Below are positions 7,357 through 14,570 of a DNA stretch of 34,913 bases, piece by piece. The position numbers were made by a program, and so were the translations under genes. The notes under the pieces are model-generated. The model saw only the letters and a list, made by a program, of their open reading frames with translations, was not told the origin of the DNA and did no database searches. The DNA comes from Cytophagaceae bacterium SCN 52-12 (GTDB lineage: Bacteria; Bacteroidota; Bacteroidia; Cytophagales; Spirosomataceae), in NCBI GenBank assembly GCA_001724175.1, contig MEDT01000002.1:1-34913 (forward strand), given 5' to 3'. The stretch's first letter is position 1; every line of letters starts with the position of its first letter.

Positions 7357-8775
7357 TTAATTCTTATCTCCCAGATACATGGCCGCAATAACAGGATTCG
7401 TTTCCCTGATATAGCTGAAAAGACGTTCTTCCATCTTCCCTGCCCTTGTTTTTTCCCTGTCGCGGATATTACGGATCTCTCCGGGGTCTTCGGCAAGATT
7501 GTACAGCTCCGTAGTACCCGTTTTCCAGAAACGGATCAGCTTGTAAGATCCGGAAATGATAGCGGAGTGCGGATAGGAATTGTGGAAACGGTGGAAATAG
7601 AAATCTTCGGAAGGACGTGCTACTTTGCCTTTTCCTTCATTTTTCAGCAAAGACGCAAAGCTCCCGCCGTCCAGGCGGCTATCGGCAGGCGGGGCATTGC
7701 CGGTCAGCGCGCAGAAGGTCGGCAGAAGGTCCCAGCCTGCCACCGGCACATCCGATTGTGTCCCGGCCCTGATCCCCGGCCCTTTTACAATAAACGGCAC
7801 CCGGATGCCTCCTTCGTAAAGCGTCCATTTCCCACCCCGCAGGGGAGCGTTTCTCATCGGTTTTGAAAATGCGGACGGCGGATCCAGGCGGTTGCTGACC
7901 GGCGGGATAAATTCCACGCCCCCGTTATCGGCCATAAAGAACACGTATGTATTTCCTGCCAACCCGAGCGAGTCAAGGGCATTGAAAAGGAGCCCTATGC
8001 TGGTATCGAGGTCATAAATCATACCGGCCCAAGCGGGATTATCGTGCTTTACTCCCTTTTTCTTCCCCGAAAACCGGCTGTAGGTCTGCTGCTTTGTTTC
8101 GAAATTGACATGCGTGGCATAATGCGATACCTGGAGATAAAATGGCTTGCCCGCACCCGACTGTCTTGCCATAAAGCGGATAGCCCTGGCCGCGAGGCTA
8201 TCGGTTTGCTTGGGATTGCCGTGTATATACTCTTTCATCCATTTGTCACCCCTGTCCTGCGACGAATCGCCGTCCCGGTTGCCCGTATCCCCGTCGCTTT
8301 CGTCATATCCCAGGTGTCCGGGCGTTATACCGGCGCGCAGGTCCCATTTCCCGAAATGTGCCGCGGCATAAGCCGGGTCTATATTTTTCAGCGCTTCGGG
8401 GATAGACCGGGGCCGCGCGGCGGCATCTCTGTAGCTCCGCGCAAATTCTTCGTCGCCCTGGCGCACGGAAGTCTGGCCGAACTGGATGCTTCTCCTGCTC
8501 GGTGTACAGATCGGGTCGGGCGCATAGCCCCGTGAAAAATGCATCCCTTCCCTGATCATCCTGTCTATGGCCGGCGTTTCGTGGTAGTCGCTTCCCGATC
8601 CGGCGATACGCCGGTCCATACCGGAGGAAAGGCTGCTCCATCCCAGGTCGTCAGTCAGGATAAGGATGATATTCGGCCGCCCGGGGGGTTGCGCGGCCGC
8701 GGAAAAGATTGTCAGCGTTATAAACGCAGCCAGCAGTACTTTCCTGAAAGGTCTTGCTTGTAGTAGGTTTTTCAT
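7357..8775 (-). CDS. Secreted sulfatase (Cys-type, S1 family)
   Basis: A 472-residue sulfatase with a clear signal peptide (hydrophobic core LLAAFITLTIFS, cleavage probably after AAA-Q near residue 29). The metal-binding LTDDLGWSSL is at residues 40-49, and Cys90-Thr-Pro-Ser-Arg94 is the formylglycine site (DPICTPSRRSIQFG). FGKWDL carries the catalytic-region lysine, and FMADNGG is the second metal site. Between the first Asp pair and the Cys it has an unusual RRIAGSGSDYHETPAIDRM stretch, as in enzymes of the S1 group annotated N-acetylgalactosamine-6-sulfatase or arylsulfatase A-like; that subgroup label is tentative. It is followed by the next sulfatase after 11 bases. The 175-base gap before it holds a repeat cassette, not a recognisable promoter. 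Frame and length are normal. Confidence 0.93.
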   Translation of the reverse strand: MKNLLQARPFRKVLLAAFITLTIFSAAAQPPGRPNIILILTDDLGWSSLSSGMDRRIAGSGSDYHETPAIDRMIREGMHFSRGYAPDPICTPSRRSIQFGQTSVRQGDEEFARSYRDAAARPRSIPEALKNIDPAYAAAHFGKWDLRAGITPGHLGYDESDGDTGNRDGDSSQDRGDKWMKEYIHGNPKQTDSLAARAIRFMARQSGAGKPFYLQVSHYATHVNFETKQQTYSRFSGKKKGVKHDNPAWAGMIYDLDTSIGLLFNALDSLGLAGNTYVFFMADNGGVEFIPPVSNRLDPPSAFSKPMRNAPLRGGKWTLYEGGIRVPFIVKGPGIRAGTQSDVPVAGWDLLPTFCALTGNAPPADSRLDGGSFASLLKNEGKGKVARPSEDFYFHRFHNSYPHSAIISGSYKLIRFWKTGTTELYNLAEDPGEIRNIRDREKTRAGKMEERLFSYIRETNPVIAAMYLGDKN

Positions 8776-8790
8776 GTATAAAAAGGTTTT

Positions 8791-8955
8791 AGCTGTTAGG
8801 TGTTAGGTTTTAGGTCCCTGATACTTCGGCTTGAGCTCAGTCGAACGCTGGTCGAAGGGGTCCCTGAGCTGGTCGAAGGGTTATTCATACCGGTTTTGTG
8901 CCGCTAAAACCTAAAACCTGACAGCTCATGGCTATTTCAGCTTTCAGCAATCAGC
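8791..8955. repeat. Dispersed intergenic repeat, copy 2 (23-base inverted arms, two tccctga...gtcgaaggg units)
   Basis: In the gap between two sulfatase genes, a 23-base left arm (8791-8813) is the inverted copy of 8904-8926 with two mismatches. Between the arms lie two units running from tccctga to gtcgaaggg: 8815-8860 (long) and 8861-8880. The second is 18/20 identical to the core at 5746-5765. To the right, gctcatggcta and 8937-8955 repeat sequence also found at 5713-5823 and 22600-22610. The stop codon of the upstream sulfatase (8951-8953) lies inside the repeat. Confidence 0.75.
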
Positions 8956-10543
8956 GTTTTTTGGGTATAAATGCGGGATTATAGCTCCCCCTTTCCTTAA
9001 ATCCTTCGAAAGGCCGCATCGGGCCGAACCGCGGGTAGCTGTCAAATACTTCTCCGCCGCCGGTCACGCGCGGATCACCCTGCCCGGCCAGCCGGCCGGT
9101 CAGCTCTTTTTCGAGCTCACGCCGGATGCGCTCCGCTGCCGGCGATGATGCGAGGTTATGCAGGCAATACGGGTCGGTCCGGATATCGTAAAGCTCTTCT
9201 CTTCCGCGTTTTTCAAAAGCCATCCTGAAAAGGTCGGGATAAACAGCTCGACGCGTGATGAGGCAGGTTTTGGAAGGCGAGCCGTCTATGTCTTCATAGC
9301 CCTCGGTAATAGGCTTGAAATCCGGTCCTTCTGCTTTTCCGGCATGATCCGGGGGCGGTGGGTCGCCCAAAGGCCATCGTTCGGGAAGAAAGTTGAGGAT
9401 ATAAAGATAGTCCTTTGTACGGATGGCCCTTGCAGGATAGCCCGCATTATCGGGCCTGGCGTGGGTATGCCGCTCCCTGCCTGCCAGTATAAATTTCCTG
9501 CCCGGATCTATATAGCCTGATTTCCTGCTCCCCAGGACCGGCCAGAGCGAACGCGCCGGCGCTCCGGCGAAAACCGGGATTCCGGCAGCTTCCAGAAAAG
9601 TCGGGCATAGGTCGGCCAGGCTGACCAGGTCGTCCACCTGGCGTCCTTTCCCGGCGATGCCCGGCCCGCAGGCTGCGAGCGGTACGTGAATGCCATATTC
9701 CTGCAAATTTGCTTTGGCATAGGGAAACGCCATCCCGTTATCGGCTGTCACCACGACGATGGTGTTTTCCAGCTCGCCTATATCTTTCAGCATGGCCAGC
9801 ATTTTTCCCAGGTGGCTGTCAAACCAGCCGATCTCCAATGCATAGTCCAGCAAATCGGACCTGATGGTGTCCGTGCGCGGCAAAAAGGCGGGGATCTCGG
9901 ATTCTGCGATGGCCAGGCCGGCTTTGACGCCCGATCCCTCCTCGTATCCGCGATGCGGCTCCATACCCCCGTACCAGAAGAAGAAAGGCTGACCGGGCTT
10001 TCTTTCCGACAGGAATTCACCAAAATTTGCAGCATAGTCGTTCCTGCTGATGCCGCCGGCCGGGCGGCTTGCGACCTCGTGCCTGTTAAAGGCCGGCCCT
10101 GCAGGATTCCGGCTCCAGCCGGCTTCCTCGAAGTTACCCGGCCCCCAGGGCTTTCCCGTATAACCAATAAAATAGCCTGATTTCTCGAGCGCATCGGTGA
10201 AAACGGGGAATTTCTTCGGGAAATAACTGGAGTGTGTCCCTGCCTCCTCCAGCTGCCAGATATTCCTGCCTGTTAATAAGGCAGCTCTCGAAGGGCTGCA
10301 TTGCGGCGCCGCTACAAAGGCATTGTTAAACAGGACTCCCCTCGCCGCTACGCTGTCGAATGCGGGAGTCAGGAATGTTTTGCTGCCATAGGCGGAGGCA
10401 TGCGGAAAAGACTGATCGTCGGCTATGGCCAGGAGGATATTGGGACGCCCGGCCTTGGGAACGGGTAAGGCATCGTCCCGGATTTCCCGCGCGGATGCAG
10501 CAATCAGCCCTGTCAGGAGGACCGGTAAAACTATCTTTTTCAT
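8951..10543 (-). CDS. Secreted heparan N-sulfatase-like sulfatase (Cys-type, S1 family)
   Basis: A 530-residue sulfatase. It has a signal peptide (residues 1-~19, ending ASA-R), metal-binding IADDQSFPHASAYG at 40-53, and the formylglycine site Cys82-Ser-Pro-Ser-Arg86. This is followed by AALLTGRNIWQLEEAGTH, which strongly recalls N-sulphoglucosamine sulphohydrolases (sulfamidase group). GYTGKPWGPG replaces the GKWH motif of other sulfatases, as in that group, and TADNGMAFPYAK is the second metal site. Removal of N-linked sulfate from glucosamine is therefore the best family-based guess; activity on an O-sulfate is possible, since members are divergent. It lies 42 bases after the heparinase-like lyase gene, which supports a joint role on a heparan-like polymer. 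Its last codons and stop fall within a dispersed repeat, so the final residues may be secondary to repeat insertion. Confidence 0.93.
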   Translation of the reverse strand: MKKIVLPVLLTGLIAASAREIRDDALPVPKAGRPNILLAIADDQSFPHASAYGSKTFLTPAFDSVAARGVLFNNAFVAAPQCSPSRAALLTGRNIWQLEEAGTHSSYFPKKFPVFTDALEKSGYFIGYTGKPWGPGNFEEAGWSRNPAGPAFNRHEVASRPAGGISRNDYAANFGEFLSERKPGQPFFFWYGGMEPHRGYEEGSGVKAGLAIAESEIPAFLPRTDTIRSDLLDYALEIGWFDSHLGKMLAMLKDIGELENTIVVVTADNGMAFPYAKANLQEYGIHVPLAACGPGIAGKGRQVDDLVSLADLCPTFLEAAGIPVFAGAPARSLWPVLGSRKSGYIDPGRKFILAGRERHTHARPDNAGYPARAIRTKDYLYILNFLPERWPLGDPPPPDHAGKAEGPDFKPITEGYEDIDGSPSKTCLITRRAVYPDLFRMAFEKRGREELYDIRTDPYCLHNLASSPAAERIRRELEKELTGRLAGQGDPRVTGGGEVFDSYPRFGPMRPFEGFKERGSYNPAFIPKKR

Positions 10544-10585
10544 TTCAACCTGCTAAAGTACCTGCTCTTATACGCTGAAAAACGT

Positions 10586-13081
10586 TTAAAAGTCGGGAAT
10601 AAAATCTTCTGCTTCAAGGAGCTTATGACCTTCCGGGGTAATCTCCAGCAACTTAGGGCTTTGCGCTGCACGCCCCCTGAAAACCCTTTCCCCGGCTTTG
10701 AGCTCTTCATCAAATACCGAGAAAATCACATCTCCCGACACCGAGCTGATCCGCAGCGACGGCGCCCGCTCGCCGGAAAGGGTAGCGCTGATCTTCCAGG
10801 CACCCGCTTCCACTACGGGCGAGTCCCCCGATCCCGACAGGTCTTTGAATGCGATCATTTCATCAGCATCCCTGCTTATCCTGATAACAGACAGGAAACG
10901 CATGATCCGGGCGGGGGAAGCGCTGGTCGCCGTCAGGTGCCACTGGTCGTCATTATAGGCTTTCCGCACCTTCCCCGGGCTGGTCCTGTAGCTTACTGCG
11001 GGTACGTCGAACTTATTTTTCAAAGACCACGACAACGGTCCCGGGGCCCAGAGCTTCCCTGTTCCCGTTGCGTTCCCGGCCCTGCCGGTATAAGCGCTGC
11101 CGGCCGTATCGGCAGACATATGCTCGAGACTGTGGATCAGCCACGACCACACAGCCGGCTTATCCGCTTCGAGCTCATCGTAAACGACCAATATGCCGGG
11201 CTTCAGTAAAATAATATGACGGCGAAATTTCCTGAGACCTGTATCTACCCCCTTTTCTTTGCTTCTATAAGCCCCCGATGCATCGCCGGCCACATACGCA
11301 AGCGTTTTCCCCTGCAGAAAATGGCGTATCCTCCCGCCCGCTTCAATGCTATACGGCTGGCCCTCGCCGTTGATCAGGATCCCGTTGTGCGCTTTCGTAT
11401 GCATGCTCCATCCCAGGCGGTGAGGGTCGTTCATGGCCACTTTATAGCCCGTCCGGAAGAACAGCCGCTTGCCGTCCACCATTACGTTGAAAGTATTCTG
11501 ATCGGCGTGGGCATGGCCGTAGGCTCCATAGGGGCTCGCCCTGAATGCCACCATGATATCATGCTCCGGTTCGGAAGGATTGGTATGAAGGGAAGCGATG
11601 CCTGCTTCCCTGAATATGCGCGCCATAGGAAGCGCGGGCGGCTTTTCCGGCAGGTTTTCTGACAACGTACCGGGATAAATAAGACGGTGCCATCTGAGGA
11701 CGGGCTCTTTGGCCAGATCGACCTCCCGGAGCTCGCGCATTTTCTGCAGGTACCAGCGGAACCGGGAATCGTTGAGAAGACGGCCCATTACGTCGGCATA
11801 GGCCGCAAAGAAAGGAGGCGTCGATAAAAGCTCCTCGGTATTATCTCCAAAGCCATCGGCGGAGCCGCCGGGAGGTACCTGGTAAATCAGCCAATCGGCC
11901 TGGTTGCGATACCAGGGATGACTGCTTATAAAATCAAATCCTGTGTAGCGCTTTATTTTTTCAGGGATCTCTACCAGCATATCGATGTTCATCCTGAAAT
12001 AGGAGGCTCCTTCAGCCCATCCGCCATCGATGCCTCCCAGCACCGGGGTCCTCCCCAGGAACAGCCCGTAGGCATAGCTCAGCCATCGGGCGGCTTCGTC
12101 CTCGTGTCCGTACAGGGCCAGGGCGGTTTTGAAAAACTCGTTCAATAACAGCTGCCATACATGCCCGCTCAGCACCTTCGATTCGATGTTGTTCACCCAG
12201 TGATCGTAAAATCTTGCAGCCCTTATGCCGGCGGAACGGCTCAGCTGCGCCTTCTGCTCTCCGGACAGGTCATCATAAAAAGTGTCGAACACGAGCGCCA
12301 TCCCGTACATCGATATCCCGTCTGTGAAATCACTTTGCGACGTAATACCATCCGGGTCCCAGGAGCTGATCTGCATCGCCAGCGCTATCGCCTTGTCCCG
12401 GTACCGCTTGTCGCCTGTCAGCAGATAGGCCTGGCAAAGCGGGATCACAGTTTCGCGAATGCGATGCCCGCTTCTCACCACCGCATCCTTCCTCAGCCTG
12501 CCGGCCTGCTGCGGCGTCAAGCCGGGCTTGCCTTCCGGATTTTCACTTTCAACTACCAGCTCCACCGCCAATGCGTGCTCCGCTTCTTCCAGTATGGCCT
12601 GTGCCTCTTCCTGTTTTGCAAGGCTGCGGACTTCCTGTCCGGGGCGGTCCACCAGGATACGCGGATGTCCTGGAGGGATCGCGCTCAGGAATTCATGCGG
12701 CGCAGGCGCTGCCACGGGAGCTGCGTTTTCGGGCATGAGGAATTTCAGGCGCTTCGACCAGCTCTTTCCGCTTACCCGGTATTGCCAGTACCAGGTGCCT
12801 TTTTCAAGCAGCCGGCAGGGGTTATATATAGCGCCCGGCAGCCCGTCGGCCGTCCATACGGGCGTTTTGGAAAAAAGACTGTCCATAGAAAGGCGGACCT
12901 CATAGGTCACCCCATCGCCTTTCTGGTAAGGCCATCTCAATACTACCGGGTTCAATGCGGCCACCGCACCGTCGACAGGCAGGGGCTCTTTCAAAAAAAC
13001 GGTCAGGGGCCGGGCCGACTGGCCATAAGCGCCTGCTCCCGCCAGCATTAAGAAAAGGTATTTCAGGAAGCTCCCGCTCAT
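10586..13081 (-). CDS. Heparinase II/III-like polysaccharide lyase (DUF4962-type)
   Basis: An 831-residue secreted protein. A signal peptide (about residues 1-20, ending AYG-Q) precedes a beta-rich N-terminal part (about 25-120) containing WYWQYRVSGKSWS, typical of the DUF4962 N-terminal region. An alpha-toroid follows (about 160-470) with IDGGWAEGASYFRMN near 350-365, where heparinase II-type enzymes carry their catalytic Tyr. The C-terminal heparinase II/III-like beta-sheet domain has YGHAHADQNTF (His523, His525, Asp527) followed by HTKAHNGILINGEGQ, the classic conserved blocks. Such enzymes break uronic-acid linkages by beta-elimination in the periplasm. The exact substrate (heparin, chondroitin, alginate-like or another) cannot be read. 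Its ATG overlaps the TGA of the preceding propeller gene (ATGA at 13078-13081), indicating translational coupling. The frame is complete. Confidence 0.88.
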   Translation of the reverse strand: MSGSFLKYLFLMLAGAGAYGQSARPLTVFLKEPLPVDGAVAALNPVVLRWPYQKGDGVTYEVRLSMDSLFSKTPVWTADGLPGAIYNPCRLLEKGTWYWQYRVSGKSWSKRLKFLMPENAAPVAAPAPHEFLSAIPPGHPRILVDRPGQEVRSLAKQEEAQAILEEAEHALAVELVVESENPEGKPGLTPQQAGRLRKDAVVRSGHRIRETVIPLCQAYLLTGDKRYRDKAIALAMQISSWDPDGITSQSDFTDGISMYGMALVFDTFYDDLSGEQKAQLSRSAGIRAARFYDHWVNNIESKVLSGHVWQLLLNEFFKTALALYGHEDEAARWLSYAYGLFLGRTPVLGGIDGGWAEGASYFRMNIDMLVEIPEKIKRYTGFDFISSHPWYRNQADWLIYQVPPGGSADGFGDNTEELLSTPPFFAAYADVMGRLLNDSRFRWYLQKMRELREVDLAKEPVLRWHRLIYPGTLSENLPEKPPALPMARIFREAGIASLHTNPSEPEHDIMVAFRASPYGAYGHAHADQNTFNVMVDGKRLFFRTGYKVAMNDPHRLGWSMHTKAHNGILINGEGQPYSIEAGGRIRHFLQGKTLAYVAGDASGAYRSKEKGVDTGLRKFRRHIILLKPGILVVYDELEADKPAVWSWLIHSLEHMSADTAGSAYTGRAGNATGTGKLWAPGPLSWSLKNKFDVPAVSYRTSPGKVRKAYNDDQWHLTATSASPARIMRFLSVIRISRDADEMIAFKDLSGSGDSPVVEAGAWKISATLSGERAPSLRISSVSGDVIFSVFDEELKAGERVFRGRAAQSPKLLEITPEGHKLLEAEDFIPDF

Positions 13082-14466
13082 GACCCTGTTACTTTTTTCA
13101 AATCTGCGATGAATACCTGGCGCTGCCCTCCGGGCGCACCGTTAAAGCATAGCTGCCTGTAATCGCGGCTCCAGGCGGGATGCGGGTCGAGCTTGTAGTG
13201 GCTTCCGCCGGAGACTGCGTCCCCGGCCCGCGACTGCCTGACACCTCCGCCCACATCGTTGGGAATATTGCAGAGCCTCAGCTCCGTATCGTCTCTTGTA
13301 TCCAGCATCCGGATGGCCACCTCTCCCACTCCGGAGCTGACGTACGATTGCTTCGGGTAGGCATCCGCTACCAGGTACCGGCCCGAAGGCTCCATGCTCG
13401 GGTGCCCGCTCCCGCGGTGCTTTTCGGAAAGAACCGTAAATCCCGAGCCGTCGCAGCGAAACCGGCAGAACATCATTTCCCGGAAGCCCATCCAGGTCGG
13501 GACGCAGTTCATAATCACATGTTCGCCGTCGGGGTGCCAGTTCGGATGATTCCCCGATCCTCCCGACAAAGCGATCTGGTTCCAGCGGGCGGCTGTCAGG
13601 CATTGCGTCAGGCCCGATCCGTCGGTATTCATGCTGAAAAGGGAAGCATTTCTCCCTTTGTCGCCGATCTGCGCCCTGAAAACCTGGAGGATCCTTGTAT
13701 GCTGCCGGTTGAACTTCGAATGGAAAAGGTAGCCTATGCTTCCGGCGTACCGGTCTTTATCGTCAGCCGTTTCAAAAAAGCGGTTCATCGGGACCAGTAT
13801 CCTTTTGGTATCCGTTTCCAGATCCGTGTGCCATAAACCCTCGTTCTCCATATCTCCGCGGGTAAACGGAACGGGGCGCCCGCCTGGGCCGTCGGGTACG
13901 GCATAGCCGTACTGATGGATGTTCATGTTAAGGAGATTCGGGCTGATAGCCGACCTCCCGTCAGGGGAAATATCGTACTTCGGGCCCGCAAACATCCTCA
14001 CCTCTTCGTGCGCGAGGTCTATTCTCACACATACCACTTCACCGTTTATGATGTCATTGGTATAGAGATACCGGTCGGAAACACTGTCCCACTGCACGTT
14101 GGCGCCCAATTGGAAAGACCATGCCCTGGTCCTGTACACTTCCCTGATCCGCCGGTTCTGAAGATCCACCAGGCAGACGCCTGCGGTAGCTCCCCAGGCA
14201 GGCTTCTTTCCCTGGTAGGGAAGACGGGTCAGCGTCAGCATTTTCCCGGAGGGACTCCACGGGCAAACATCATAAAAGGTATGAATGTAAAATCCGTCGT
14301 CGGGCGTGACCTGTACAACAGGCGCCGGGAACTGCCCTTCCCTGAAGGGCCTGAAATCGTAGCTCTTCCAGGAGGAGGCCGGCGCTCTCCCGGCAAAAAG
14401 GCCCGGCGAAAGCAGCGACAGGTTTACTCCGGCCACGGTTTTAAAAAGAAAATCCCTGCGATTCAT
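13078..14466 (-). CDS. Tat-exported TolB-like beta-propeller protein, candidate lyase or partner of the lyase
   Basis: This 462-residue protein starts MNRRDFLFKT, a twin-arginine signal, with a hydrophobic segment to about residue 25. Several propeller blades are visible: CPWSPSGKMLTLTR, YDISPDGRSAIS, HPNWHPDGEHVIMNC, HPSMEPSGRYLVADAY and a last blade HYKLDPHPAWSRDYRQLCF. The blade pattern and the repeated His residues before blades resemble oligogalacturonate-lyase-type and other propeller lyases, but I cannot assign a CAZy family. A sugar-binding or sensor role is equally possible. It is the first gene after SusD, with a 104-base gap containing a nested stem-loop, and is translationally coupled by ATGA overlap to the heparinase-like gene. 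This tight link argues that the two act on the same substrate. Tat export implies folding, or cofactor/metal loading, in the cytoplasm. Confidence 0.75.
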   Translation of the reverse strand: MNRRDFLFKTVAGVNLSLLSPGLFAGRAPASSWKSYDFRPFREGQFPAPVVQVTPDDGFYIHTFYDVCPWSPSGKMLTLTRLPYQGKKPAWGATAGVCLVDLQNRRIREVYRTRAWSFQLGANVQWDSVSDRYLYTNDIINGEVVCVRIDLAHEEVRMFAGPKYDISPDGRSAISPNLLNMNIHQYGYAVPDGPGGRPVPFTRGDMENEGLWHTDLETDTKRILVPMNRFFETADDKDRYAGSIGYLFHSKFNRQHTRILQVFRAQIGDKGRNASLFSMNTDGSGLTQCLTAARWNQIALSGGSGNHPNWHPDGEHVIMNCVPTWMGFREMMFCRFRCDGSGFTVLSEKHRGSGHPSMEPSGRYLVADAYPKQSYVSSGVGEVAIRMLDTRDDTELRLCNIPNDVGGGVRQSRAGDAVSGGSHYKLDPHPAWSRDYRQLCFNGAPGGQRQVFIADLKKVTGS

Positions 14467-14502
14467 TCCGGCAAAAAGTCTTTTCTGATAAGCTTACAGG
14501 TA

Positions 14503-14537
14503 CCCGGCCCAGACAGGTAAGTCTGTGCTGAGCCGGG
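14503..14537 (-). other. Nested stem-loop between susD and downstream PUL genes
   Basis: The outer stem is CCCGGC (14503-14508) with GCCGGG (14532-14537). The inner stem is CAGAC (14510-14514) with GTCTG (14521-14525) around a six-base loop. It occupies the only large gap between susD and the enzyme genes. There is no T-run on the minus-strand 3' side, so an RNA-processing or stability element that makes susCD message more abundant than the enzyme message is more likely than a terminator. Confidence 0.4.
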
Positions 14538-14570
14538 AATACAGATGGTAGATAGATTGAGGAGGATTAA

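Noticed and set aside
12161-13051. Plus-strand frame of 296 codons opposite the lyase
   Set aside because: Shadow of the lyase gene; no start context, no motif, and no relation to neighbouring plus-strand genes.
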